A stretch of 57,088 nucleotides of DNA, from assembly GCA_003194525.1 (NCBI GenBank), contig NBIV01000329.1, positions 1 through 57,088 of the forward strand, written 5' to 3'. A program made the translations under genes and the position numbers. The notes under the pieces are model-generated. The model worked only from the letters and a program-made list of their open reading frames with translations, searched no databases and had not been told where the DNA came from. Positions 33,460 through 44,208 of the stretch are shown here, one piece after another. Source of the DNA: Gracilariopsis chorda. Lineage: Eukaryota > Rhodophyta > Florideophyceae > Gracilariales > Gracilariaceae. Position 1 is the first letter of the stretch. The number at the start of each line of letters is the position of its first letter.

Positions 33460-33988
33460 ATGCCTCCCAGTGAGCCCAGTGCTTCAAGAGATCCTGGACG
33501 AGGGCAGCGGCGTCAACGTGCTTCTGCAATGCGCCAAGCGAAATCCAACGAGCAGCAGGTAGAAAGGAGACGTCGTAATAGGGAGCGAGCTGTAGTACGG
33601 AGAGTGATTGAAAATGAACAGCAGCGTGAAGCACGAACAGTGGCAGATTGTGTACGAGCGGGAAGATGAAGAGCTAGAGCTTCTGCCGCGCAGAATGATG
33701 ACCTTCTTGAGGCCACCCGTACGGCGACGGTTCTACCCGGGATTCAGAGACTCCAGTTGGTCATGCAAATCGTCAGGCAAATGGTCATGAGGCCCGTTGT
33801 GCTGTAAGGCAACGAGAACCACCGTTGACTCAACTCGATCGGCGTGACTGCAGTCAAAGACCTATGCAAGAGTTACGAGACCTAAAGGGAGAAACCGATG
33901 TACAGCAGCTTCTTGATGTACATCAGCGTCTTGAAGCTCAGCGCGAGAGCTGGAATATTTCCCGTCGATTGTTTGACTCATAAAATGT
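33460..33988 (+). pseudogene. Helitron B, N-terminal part (left of E3)
   Basis: The frame starts MPPSEPSASRDPGRGQRRQR and runs into a strongly basic Arg-rich stretch (ERRRRNRERAVVRRV), common at the N-terminus of Helitron proteins. A stop and a shift follow near 33667. A second frame reads LQQLLDVHQRLEAQRESWN to the E3 insertion point. After removing E3 and one AATGT copy, this frame continues into the Helitron block at 44861, apart from one TAA. Confidence 0.6.
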
Positions 33989-34641
33989 TGTGAGGAAGTG
34001 CAAAGCTTCAGCACAAGATGCTGACCGGTCGGACGTGCCTCAGCGGTCAGTAGGAGGATTTCCTGGAAAGCTCGGGCGGAAGATGGGCTCGGTGATCCGA
34101 ACGGTAGAAGTCAGGAGACGCCGGTCGAGAGCTGTGGAACCGGACGGGCAACTGCGTCAGGTGTGGTCAGGGAGCACGCGTTGAGCTTTGGCGGTCGTGT
34201 ACCGCTCGTTGTGTACCGTGCGGAGTAGTAGTACCAGCTAGTGGGCAGTTTCTATCGCCAACTAGAACAAGAAACTAGTCCGTTTGGTAGGATGACGTCT
34301 GCCTTTACTCGATCATGGGGGTCAGGGGGTACTTTCCTCCTCAGTAGACCCGCCGGCCCCGAGGTGCACCTCGGCGACGAAGGACCTCGGAAGGTATGGG
34401 CTAATGGCGGGCCTGGGTACGCACTACCTAAAAATTAATTAAAAATTACCTAAGGTCTTGCAGGCATGCCTGCCCTTCCTTCCAGTCGGACACGTGTATC
34501 CTGTCCCAACAGTCCCCAGGTCCACTGCGCCGGTCAGGTGCACTCTTTCCATCTGTCCACCGTCCGGTCTCCCAGGTCATCGCGCATCGGTGTTTGCTGT
34601 CGCCCGTCATGTTCTGACGCCCGTACGGTCGTTCTACCACA
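33989..34641 (-). repeat. E3 3' LTR
   Basis: 653 bp; on the plus strand it begins TGTGAGGAAGTG and ends TTCTACCACA. It differs from the 5' copy at scattered sites and by a few single-base indels. Confidence 0.92.
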
Positions 34642-34657
34642 TGCCTCCCTCTTTAAA
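34642..34657 (-). promoter_or_regulatory. E3 polypurine tract
   Basis: On the minus strand TTTAAAGAGGGAGGCA abuts the 3' LTR start. This is the expected primer for plus-strand DNA synthesis. Confidence 0.7.
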
Positions 34658-35217
34658 GTGCGCCACGTCCGCGTGGTGCTTTCCCGAGCGTTCGGTTGTA
34701 GTGTGGTGGCTAGGTAGAGTGTGGGCGGGACCCATTGCCCGGCGTGCGGGACGTGCTCCAGCACTTATGTTGCGGCGGATAACCAGCCGACCGGTCGTGG
34801 TCATGTTCGTCCGCCCACGTTTTCCTTTACGTCCGTACGGTGACAGGATGAGGGGATTGGGAGGGGGGTGCTTCCGATTGAAATGAAGTCGTCGAATCCG
34901 TTCGGATAGAAGTGACAGCATTCTTGCTGGCGGTTTTCCTTTTCCTTTTTTTTTTTTTTTTCGTAAAGGGGTGGGGGACCACGTTCCGAGCCGCAGCGTA
35001 CGTCAATAAATTGACTCCCCATCGGCCGGTTGAAGTTCAACCGTCACGGCCTCAGTGTCTCGGTCGCGTCTCTTCGCCGACTGATCCTCAGCACGCTCCT
35101 TTGCCCCTTCCAGTTGGTCTCCGGACGGTCGCATATCATTGCACTGACGACTCTTCAGCTTCTCTCTTCTGCGTCGGGCTCCATCTCTTCCGTTCGGTCG
35201 GTACTTACACTGCACCC

Positions 35218-37456
35218 ATGGGAGATCCTCCCTCAATTTCACCTCCCTTCGTCCTACCGTTCGGTGCGTCCTCCCCAGCAGTTCCATCCTCTCTGGCAAG
35301 TCCCATCGTCATGCCACCTCCGGTCGATCTGTATGCCCGTCCGCGCGGCCTGACGTCGGGTCCGCCAGCAGTCTGGCACACCCTTCCGTTGCCGGGCCAA
35401 CAACTCGACCCCCGTCATCAGCGCATATTCACCCCCGCCAGTCAGGAACGAGATCCTCCGATGTCGGTCTTGGAATATTAGCGGATGTCCGCCAATTATC
35501 TCGATTCCGCGCGGTTCTCGCGTATCCCGTCTGTTCGGACGCCCGCCGAACTGAACGTGCGGAACCCCAAGCAGACTGATGAAGATTCCTAGAGGGCTCG
35601 TTAGACGCATTCTCCCTTCCCACGTGGTTATGCTCCCGTCCGGACCTTTGATCGTTGCGATATGCCGTACTTGCGGTGCCTCGAGGAGGTCGAGTACCAG
35701 TCCCGCTTGCAACGCCTGTTGCGTCAGATGGAGGAAGACCCTTACTATCCCCCAGCCGATCGGTATAATATACTCGAACTAATCATGTTCGGGCCTCCCT
35801 TCGACCGGCTCTATTGAGTCAACCGAGCCCAGTGGGGCGATAATGCCGTGACTGAAGCCCGAATTCGGTCGTCCCTCTGGTATTATTACTGTTGGCATAA
35901 CGTGAAATTCCACGATTTAGCCGCCAGCGACCGCGTGCGATTGTATTTGCCGATCGGTCAAGGATGGAAGGGTTACGACGTGACCTGCAATCTTGCGGTT
36001 CCGACTATGCCCGTTCTGGTATATCATACGTCTGAGGTTCTCAACCAGGGGCCTGTTTCGGATCGGGTTTTCCAGGCAGTTTACGCGGAGTGAGCCTTGT
36101 TCGCCTTCGTGGAGTTCATCCAGGCTGCCTTGGACGGGGTGAACTTCCTTACCCTTGATCCGGACGTTCGGTTGTACATATCTGACGACCATCCAGAATA
36201 TGGTCGTTTGTTCCCGTTACCGGTCGCGTTGGTGGATACTATCCATCAGATGGGGCTTCAGAACATCCTCCCTGGGTCCAAATTCCTGCCGAAAGATGAC
36301 GATGCTCTTCTTCGTTATTCCTTAGAGACTGACTGGCCCTGTACGCCCGGATTCCTGTGGTACGATGTCGATACCGTTTCGTTTCCCACGATGCCCGCTA
36401 GTGGTAATAGCGGTCCGGTTACTAGTCGGTTGTTGCCTGCTGATCACCGCATGGTCTGGAAAGAGATGAACGTTGTGGATTATTTTCCGGGCGGGTATCT
36501 GAGTACGGACTTTGCCGATGCTACTTTGACAGTGGCCCGTGGTTTTCCTCCGGGCGGTCAAGCGGTTGCCACTTCCTCGATGCCACCTCCGGTTGCGCCG
36601 TTAGATCCGACTGGGTTCCGACCGTTCGGTTCCTGTCGTCGCGTCCGTTTTCACCCCCACATCGGTTCGTCAGCGTATCGAGGCGGGTTCGCAGACTGAC
36701 CCGCTCGGTATGGAGCCCGAAATCGAGGAAGCATTTGCTGCCCTCCGCACGGTGTGTGAGACGTTCGGCGGGTCTGCTCCGGATTCGCTTCATGACGCTC
36801 TTCTCTGCGCCCGTACTTGGATTTGTCGCGTGCGCCATAGCGGGCAGATACTTCGTCGTACCGCGGAGTCCCAGATGAAACTGATGGAGAGTATCCGTAC
36901 TCATACGGTTCGGAGTTTGGAGATCTACGGCCATTCCCTCATGGAGGTGGAGGTGTTCGATCCAGAGACCGCCACGGATGCCCGGGATACGTTTGCTATA
37001 GCTATTGCACAGCATCAGCCGCCCGGTACACAGAGGCCTACCAAAGGGGACCCGCTTACCATGGATGAGTTGACCGTACGGGCTGAGATTGAGCGTCTCG
37101 CTCAGGAGGCCATTACGGATTTCTTCAATGCTTCTGGTGCCCGTGCATCCGGGGTTTCCTCCGGAAAACCTACTTCGGGAGCTGGAGCGAGCAGTCTCGT
37201 TGGTGCTGCTGCTGGTGTGAGTCCGAGAAGTTCCTCTGGTGCACCTGCAGTTGTTGCAGCCGATCGGGATGAGCTGATGCCGCAAGTTCCTGTGCCTCGT
37301 GCGTCCAGCGTAGTTGTCTCAGAGCCCGAGACGGTCAATTCTCGATCTAGTCGGGATGTTAGCCCTCCCCCGATCCCACGTCGGTCTCTTCGCAGTAGTC
37401 AAACCCCTAATCGTGTTAGAGTGCGTGGTGGGCGTTCTCGGGCTCGGGGTCGTTAA
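35218..37456 (+). pseudogene. E3 antisense accessory gene (convergent with pol)
   Basis: No known family recognised. An ATG at 35218 (GCACCCATGG) opens a Pro/Ser-rich N-terminus (MGDPPSISPPFVLPFG). One frame then stays readable to 36697 apart from TAG at 35479, 35590 and 35602 and TGA at 35815 and 36091. It gives a folded-looking core: CLEEVEYQSRLQRLLRQMEE, SSLWYYYCWHNVKF, LPIGQGWKGYDVTCNLA, FLWYDVDTVSFPT. A shift near 36650 leads to a 248-codon intact frame. That has helical text (EIEEAFAALRTVCETF, RRTAESQMKLMESIRTH), an Ala/Ser/Pro linker and a basic tail (VRVRGGRSRARGR). Total about 745 codons, no signal peptide or membrane helix. It ends 365 bases from the end of pol, on the opposite strand. 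Confidence 0.65.
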
Positions 37457-37820
37457 GTTCGGGTACGGTTCCCTCCTCCCAGTGTATGGTGAGCGCACCA
37501 TTCTCGTTCTTGAGTAAACTTCTGCTTATTCCGCATCAACTTCTTTATGCCTTCCCGTACGGTCTGCTTCGGCTGGCCCAGCGAGTGGGTCTGTTGATCT
37601 CTCCGTCGATAGCGTGTGTTCGGCCACGGGGCGTATGAAAAATGGTGTCGTACAGTGCGTCGAAGCGACGTACTGAAACAACCAATCGCAGGCGCACGTT
37701 GAAGCAACGTGCCGGAACAACCAATCGCGGAAGCACGGTGGCCACGTTCCGCTTCCCATATCGTGTTGTGTTCCAACTCCTGTTCCGCCTCCTGTTCCGC
37801 CTCCTTATCTTCCCCGGTGC

Positions 37821-38330
37821 TCAGAGGTTTGCACGTCCTCGTTGCTTCTGGTGACGCCAGTAGCGGGCGATGAAATGATGGGGAATGTGAGAGGGGGGTT
37901 CAAATGTATCTTCGTCCGGCTGGTATCTGAACCGACGGACTCGGTATTGCGTTCCTTTCAGCGTTTCAAGATGGCCAGCGATTTGGTCGACCGCATAGGG
38001 TTGCGGTATAGATGTTGTCGGGTCTGTTGCGGGCTGTGTAGGTTCGTCAGCGAAAGGACCGTCCGGATCAACATCCGGTTTGGTGGTCAGCCGTGGCGTA
38101 GCCGTTCTAGTGGTTGGGTCGGTGGTCAGTGCCGTTCGGGCTGCTCGGCGTGGCGCCCGGGTTACTCGGTCAATGCTGACCTGGTTTTCCAGTCCGTCTT
38201 CTGTTATGAGGACGGTATCGTCCGTGGCGCTCACGACGGGAAATGGCCCGTATGCTTTCGGAAGACGTTTCCGATACTTGCGGGTATATTCGTCAACCTG
38301 CTCTACCAGGGCCGTTGACATCCATTCCGT
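37821..38330 (-). pseudogene. pol: E3 integrase GPY/F module and chromodomain
   Basis: The frame reads AYGPFPVVSATDDTVLITED, a GPY/F module, then VSIDRVTRAPRRAA. A Thr/Pro-rich linker follows, then YAVDQIAGHLETLKGTQYRV and EDTFEPPSHIPHHFIARYWR, a chromodomain-like end. The aromatic V-x-W-x-G strand is degenerate (VRRFRY). A TGA at 38331 separates it from the upstream integrase frame; the change from CGA would explain it. Confidence 0.75.
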
Positions 38331-38861
38331 TCAGTCGACATACACCTCATCCCCGGGAGTAAACTTAGGGAGAGTCCGTACGGTTTTATCGAAGTCCCTT
38401 TTGTACTGGAGTTGGGCCCGAGTGGTTTTCGTCTGGGTGGACGAAAGAGCATGCCGAAGACGTGCTAGGATGTACCGTTTAACCTGTGCCGTGGTGGCCT
38501 TTTCAGGTTGATGCTCTGGGATAATGGTAGGGGTCTTTCCAACCTGCAGACCCGGCAAGTACCGTGAGAGTACCAAATCGAAAAGCGTTGTGCCCGTTGT
38601 CCTGTGCACTAACATATTGTATGCATAGGTCAACGGTTGCACGTATTCGTGCCATTAGGTTTGGTGTTCTGCCACATAGTGACGGAGGCGTTCGACGATG
38701 GTTTTGTTGAACCGTTCGGCCTGTCCGTTTGTTTGCGAGTGATAGGCCGTAGTGGTCAGGTGCTTGATACCTAACATGCTGGACACCGCTTCGAAGAACT
38801 TGGAGACAAATTGGCTCCCGTTGTCGTTCAGCAAGTATAATGGTATCCCGTACGGATAGAC
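38331..38861 (-). pseudogene. pol: E3 integrase core, second half
   Basis: Between TAG at 38862 and TGA at 38331 the same general reading gives LYLLNDNGSQFVSKFFEAV (second catalytic Asp), then TTAYHSQTNGQAERFNKTIV (catalytic Glu), then LTYAYNMLVHRTTG. One TAA lies near 38656. Apart from the stops the motifs are well kept. Confidence 0.75.
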
Positions 38862-39836
38862 CTAATTGTCCAAGACAGCCGAGGCTACGGCTGCGGCCGT
38901 ACTGGATTTTAAAGGCACCGCGCGGCAGAACTTTGTAAACAGGTCGGTAATGACTACAATGTATTGGTGCCTCTTTGCAGGCTTTTTGAATGGACCAAGG
39001 ATGTGCATTGCGACAAACTCCAACGGGCCCGCTGCGGGAAATAGCTTCAAGAGCTTATGGTACCGCTGGCGACTTCTGCGAGTGAAGACGCAGGTACGAG
39101 TATCCCGTACGGTCTGAAATACGTCACTAGTTATCCCCTGCCAGTAGTAGTTCTGTTGCAGAGTGGAATACATCTTTGTTGTGCCAGTGTGTCCAGCAAA
39201 CCGCAGGTAATGGGGCAGATATAATAACCTGGCTTGCAGTATCTGCGGCACGTACCATTGGAGAGCTCCATCTAACGGATCTTTCATTATCAATATCCCG
39301 TTTCGGTTTACCTCTAATAGGCATTTGCCATCTCCGACTTTCGCCCGTGCGGACTTACGGAGGGGATCATTCTTCTGTTCCTGGAGGAACTGTTCCACCG
39401 TCATCGAGGCGACGTCCTGCAACTCTTCATTAACCTCGAGTAATGCTGGGAGCCCTATCCCGTTCAGATTGTTTTGTGGCCAGTCCGTTATGACGTTCTT
39501 CTCTCCACCGTCCCAGCACACCGTAGCTACGGTATATTCTTCGCCCGTTTCGGTCACGTCGTTCTTCATCACGCACGGTACCTCGTCTTCGAGCGAGTCT
39601 GTGTCTTCTCCATCCGTACGGACTCTGGAAAGCGCGTCAGCCGCTTGGTGCTTAACGCCAGGTCGATGGATTACGTCAAATTCGTACTCCATGAGACGGA
39701 GCCTCCATCTCGCTAACCGTCCGGATGCAACCGCTAGGATCAGGATCCAGCGTAGTTCGTGATGGTCCGTATGGAGTGTGAACCATGTGCCCTCCAAGTA
39801 CGGACGGAGATGAAGGATGGCCCAAACGACGGCCAA
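38862..39836 (-). pseudogene. pol: E3 RNase H, zinc-binding and integrase N-half
   Basis: The frame covers the second half of RNase H (LHTDHHELRWIL, EFDVIHRPGVKHQAADALSR), then the integrase finger (HYLRFAGHTGTTKMYSTLQQ), then the first part of the core. The first catalytic Asp is replaced: the family FVAMDILGP is FVAMHILGP here. The second Cys pair of the finger is also damaged (RTCVFTRR). The product could not integrate even without the stops. Confidence 0.8.
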
Positions 39837-39980
39837 ACATTCCCGTTCGGTAGTGTAGTAGGCCCGTTCGGGCTTTCGTAATGAGCGGCTCCAGTAGCCA
39901 ATCGGACGAAGGTCGCCCTAGGGCTGCTGCTGGAGGAGACAGCATCCAAATTGGGTATTGCAAGCGTCCGTGTCCATGAT

Positions 39981-41030
39981 TTATCTATGACCGTTTTGGG
40001 GGAGTGCCAGTATAGGCGGTCGTATGAGACGTTGGCGTAGTTTGTTGAACGCCTTATACTCCGTATCGGTCAGAGTTTCGAATTCGAATGGTTGGTTTTT
40101 TTCCAGTTTCGGATTAAGCGGGCTGGAAATGCACGCGAATGCCTCAAAAAGCCGGCGGAACACGTTGCAAAGGCCGAGGAAAGACCGTAGCTCCGTCTGG
40201 TTTGTGGGAGGTTTCGCTTGTCGCAAAGCGTTGCAAGCTTTTCTGGATACCTTCAGTTTGCCCGGACGGATTATATGACCAAGATAGTCGACCACTTGGT
40301 GGCAGAAATAACATTTCTCCAACCGCACGGTAATTCCGGCCGAATGGTGCAGTTTCAATACGGTCTGCACATGTTCGAAGTGCTCTTGAACGGATCGGGA
40401 ATATATAATGACGTCATCTAGGTAAACTAGAGCGAATTGCCATTTAACTCGCGAAACGATGATGTCGATCGCCCTCTGGAAGGTAGCCGGAGCATTCTTG
40501 AGACCGAACGGCATTCTAATATAGCGGAGCAAACCCATGTTGGACGCAAAGGTCGTTTTGTCTAGGTCGGTCTCGTCGGCTTCGCATTGCCAGCAAACCG
40601 CTATTGGCGTCTAAAGTAGTGAATACCACTGCATCACCTAAAGATTCGATGCACTCATCCCTTCTCGGTATGGAGTAAGTATCCTGTAAGGTCATCGCGT
40701 TGAGGCGGCGGTAGTCGACGCAAAAGCGCAGAGTACCGTCTTTCTTGGGTGCAAATACGACAGGACTTGCCCATTCTGTGGACGGTGGCTCTATTACGCC
40801 CGCGCAGAGTTGCTTTGTTACCTCTTCCCTTTCCAGTTCCCTTCGTTTCTGTCCCGCTCAGTAAGCCATCTGGAAGATGGGTTTGGAACCCTCTTCTAAT
40901 TGTATGCGGTGTTTAGCAATGGAGATGGACCCCAAGTGTCCATCCCACATATCCGAAAACGGTTCCAGAAAGTCGGTAAACCTTTCCCGTTCGGTCTCGT
41001 ACTCTTCTCCTATACGGAATTTCTTTACCC
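39981..41030 (-). pseudogene. pol: E3 reverse transcriptase
   Basis: The intact 185-codon frame (39981-40538) holds RYIRMPFGLKNAPATFQRAI and the catalytic box VYLDDVIIYSRS, then LEKCYFCHQVVDYLGHII and ELRSFLGLCNVFRR. Upstream the text continues to about 41030 as ASPVVFAPKKDGTLRFCVDY and TLDANSG. It is broken by a TGA at 40858-40860 and a one-base shift near 40600. The YLDD box is intact, so loss of activity comes from the breaks. Confidence 0.85.
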
Positions 41031-41378
41031 AATCATCAGCTTTGACCGCGTCGGACTCTTGATCCTAGTCGGTTTGGGTGGGATTAGCCTCCTCCCCTTT
41101 GCTTCGTCGTCCTCGATGAACGGGGACGGGGAAATTAGGTCAACCGGGCCGGGCATGTTGTGCCCGACGATGGTGTTCTTTGCCAAATGGATGGGAGCTT
41201 GTCCGAAGTTGGAGACGGGGAATCGGAATGACCGGTTCGGTATAAGCTCCATGACGCCATTGGCCATGAGCATAAGGCGTTTGTTGACCGTTTTCGGGTT
41301 GAGTTGGAGGAATGAAAGTCATCCAACGTTTGCGGTTTCTTGAACTTCCACTTGGGTCATGGGCGGTATACTGACTGC

Positions 41379-42230
41379 TCAGGCTACTCGAATCTTGTTA
41401 GAAAGGTAGTTTTCCGTTATAGGGAAAGACTCGTGAACATTATTAGTTTGAAACCGGGCGGTTGCCGAAAGCAGGGCCACCGGTCGGGAATGGTGGAAGG
41501 CAACTTGTTTCCGTTGGGGGTATATGGGCTTCACGTGCTTGTCGATGAAATTTGTTCCCAACAAGCACGATGTGGCTAGGTTTTTGGAGACTAGGAAATG
41601 GTCCCAGACTCCCAGACTACCGATTCGGATAAACAGGCGGATGACTCCCAAAGTTCGCATACGGTTACGAGACGCATCTGTAATATTTGGATGCGGTCTC
41701 GTGAGCAGCTTTGATTGCCATCCGGGCGGGAGAGCGTTCGCGTGGACCATGTTTGGTCCCGCACCGGTGTCAAGAACACCAGTGACAGGGAGTTGCACCT
41801 GAGAGTCGAGGCCGATTGAGAAACGGACTTTATAATGCACTCTGCTGAACAGCATTACTGGATCGGTCTCAGACTCTTGTTTTACGTCCGTGCGTTCGTC
41901 TCCCAATGTAGCCGGCGGTCCCGAATCGGATTCATTATGAGGCTGCTCGGTCTCCTTATTGAGGTTTTCAGGCTGCGGGGGTGGCTTGCCTCTACGCACC
42001 CTCTGGGTGGTTTTCAGGAGTGGGTGGTGTGTCGTTTTCCACCAATTGGACTGCATAGCCTTGTGTTCCCAAACGGGTTTGGGTCTGGGGTTGACCCTGG
42101 CGTATACCGATACAAGCCCGTGCGGGTCCGGTATTACCGGTACGTCCGGACGGACTTCTTTGGAAGTTGTAATACCCCTTCTCAGGGCGTAGGGTATAAT
42201 TAGCCTCTCGTGCAGCTTACAGGGCAGCAC
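41379..42230 (-). pseudogene. pol: E3 aspartic protease region
   Basis: 283-codon frame. The first third is a Pro/Glu/Asp-rich linker from gag. It is followed by FSIGLDSQVQLPVTGVLDTG, the flap-to-active-site start of a retropepsin with the DTGAG active site. TSCLLGTNFIDKHVKPIYPQ follows, matching the second hydrophobic-G strand of the family (ILG-x-x-F/W). It would cut Gag-Pol. Relative to RT a shift or stop lies between 41030 and 41379. Confidence 0.75.
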
Positions 42231-42489
42231 ATACTTCCGGTGCTAGCATTTTGCAATGGTCCGGCTCTCGGGAAAGACATATCCGGCACGGTTTGTCCAA
42301 TAACCGTGCGGATACGGGGACTTTACTTCTACCTGGTGCTGCGAATTGGACCGTCCGGGAAGAATGAGACGTGGTGGAGATCGGTGTCGTGGGAGGAGAC
42401 GGTAGACTACTGCTGCCTTCCATCGCAAACACTTGACCACCCGGTGCCTCCGAATCATCCTCGTCCGAGTCGGTCTCCAGGCTCATCAC
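42217..42489 (-). pseudogene. gag: E3 gag nucleocapsid remnant
   Basis: The frame is acidic and Ser/Pro-rich, then has KPCRICLSREPDHCKM with a further Cys. This is a degenerate zinc knuckle with spacing different from C-x2-C-x4-H-x4-C. It lies between capsid and protease as expected. Confidence 0.5.
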
Positions 42490-42576
42490 TCGTCAGCGTG
42501 AGCGACGACGATGAGTTGGCAGAGAGTCCGTGCAGAGTGTTTGCAGTTTTGTCCCACGGTGCGTGTCGCCGTAGGA

Positions 42577-42951
42577 TTACGCGTATCGGGCTAATGCGTT
42601 CAGTTTGATGTGCGGATGAGTTGTCAGATGGTTTCTGACTTTCGACCGTATGGCGGGCAGCAGGTTCTCCACGAATATGGACTTCAAACGTCGATCTGAG
42701 AACACGTTCCCACTGCGGAGTGCTTTATCCCAGAGTTTCTGGGCGAATTCCGTTTTGGACATACCTGAGGACTGTCGATAAGTCGTCACCTCGGCGTACG
42801 CGTCCACGATTACCTCGTCGGTCGCATACGTGGTTAACAAAAATTTCACCACCTCTGAGTATGTGCGCAACGTTTCCCGTTTACGGACGTCGACCGCATT
42901 GGTTTCTCCCGTGATACGGGATTGAACCAGCGTGTGTGCCGGCCTGGTCAA
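42577..42951 (-). pseudogene. gag: E3 gag capsid, C-terminal half
   Basis: The reading RKRETLRTYSEVVKFLLTTY, then ATDEVIVDAYAEVTTYRQSS, then KTEFAQKLWDKALRSGNVFS is close to E4 (49201-49390: TYTEVVNFLLKRYATDEVV, KTEFSHKLWSKAFRCGKVYS). It is in a different frame from the upstream gag part, with the change near 42940. Confidence 0.7.
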
Positions 42952-43927
42952 ATAAAACGAAGCACCAGAGGGCTGCGCCCTCTGTCATTCCGTTTTGGTC
43001 GCATGCGGTCTTAAATCGCTGTAAGAAGCCCAATACGGCAATGGGGTCCTGTCTGGAGAACGGCCACCCCTTTGGCTGCACATCCAGCTTCTTTTGGTAG
43101 CAGCCAACCTTCCTGACCATCCGGGCATCATACCGTGCGGACTTCTTGAGAAGCCGATATGACGTGTAGTCTACGGCCTTCCGAAACAAGTCGTTTGGTG
43201 GCTTCAGCAGCTTAAACGACCTCCTGACCAAACGGTGATGCGAACCTCGCGAGTCGCCACTCGCTCCTTCGTCCGAGTCGGAAAGATCTTTTTCGGACTC
43301 TGAAGTCTCCGTTCGGTCTGTATCTGAGTCCGAACGGTTAGGTCTGCGTTTGCGACGGGAAGTTCTCTTCCTGCCGTGGTTTTTACGATCCGAACCGGAC
43401 CGTTTATCCCGGCGGCCGCGTCTGCCGCGGTCTGAGCTCCCTCCATCGGAGTTACTATCGTCAGGATCTCCGTTCAGATCTGGCTGACTGGGAATTGCCG
43501 GTACATTGATCGTTCGGGAATTTCCTCTTTGATTCCCGTCCAGAATACCTATACCGGACTCTAGAGCCCGTTCTGTGCCCGTACGGGTTGTGTGAAACTT
43601 TGAGAGGCTCTGGGTGACATGTTGTCTCGCATATAACTGCTGATTTGTCCGATTTGGCTGGAATTCCGTGCGGTCGACGCTTGGCTGGAGGCGTGAAATC
43701 ACTTCCTCGGTAACCGTGCGGATTGTCTCAGAGGGCTGTTGCTCCAATATTTGGGGCATCCTATCGGCAAGATACTCTTCGACCACTACTGGTACCCTTA
43801 TCTCGAGTTCCGTGCGGACGAAACCCGAGAGGTGAATCCCAATACGGTCCCACAAGCTGTCGAAGCCAATGTTCCCGATTGATGTATTGCGTGAAGACGC
43901 GGCTGCCCCAGTAGTTGCGGTTGGCAC
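42881..43927 (-). pseudogene. gag: E3 gag, N-terminal part and capsid start
   Basis: 348-codon frame. It has a Gln/Glu/Val-rich helical N-terminus (FVRTELEIRVPVVVEEYLAD), then Asn-rich and basic Arg/Lys/Ser/Asp stretches (DRGRRGRRDKRSGSDRKNHG). The capsid start follows (WPFSRQDPIAVLGFLQRFKT). The frame is lost after LWCFVLF, where E4 also loses frame. Confidence 0.7.
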
Positions 43928-44041
43928 CTGAGATGTCAGCGCACCGTGCGGTGTAGAGGAGGACGCTGCTGCACTTCCTGTGGGAAGCAGTGACTCCGGG
44001 TTATCCAGTATGAACGTGTTGAGTGCTAGAGCACTCCTGCT

Positions 44042-44096
44042 GCTTCGGTTTGAGGCCGAAGCGGTGTCTCAGACCGCCTCCGAAGCGGTCTGAGAC
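44042..44096 (-). promoter_or_regulatory. E3 leader with two adjacent perfect hairpins
   Basis: Between the primer-binding site and gag, GCTTCGG pairs with CCGAAGC (44042-44062). Next to it GTCTCAGACCGC (44066-44077) pairs with GCGGTCTGAGAC (44085-44096) around a 7-base loop. The genomic RNA leader of retroelements is where packaging and dimer signals sit; the function here is inference. Confidence 0.6.
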
Positions 44097-44188
44097 CCCG
44101 TACCGGGCTGGGCTGTTTTTCTTTCCTGCAAACCTTTCTGACTCCGTGCTTTCGGAAGCTTCCATTCCATTTTCGGTCCTTGATTCGT

Positions 44189-44207
44189 CTTCTAGGTCGA
44201 GAGACCA
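44189..44207 (-). promoter_or_regulatory. E3 primer-binding site
   Basis: On the minus strand TGGTCTCTCGACCTAGAAG starts one base from the LTR end. It shares the head and tail of the E1, E2 and E4 sites. Confidence 0.7.
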
Positions 44208-44208
44208 A

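Noticed and set aside
34912..35217. Open frame upstream of the E3 antisense ATG, with a Phe run
   Set aside because: It covers a poly-T tract (34941-34962) and lacks coding features; the ATG at 35218 in good context begins the Pro-rich protein.
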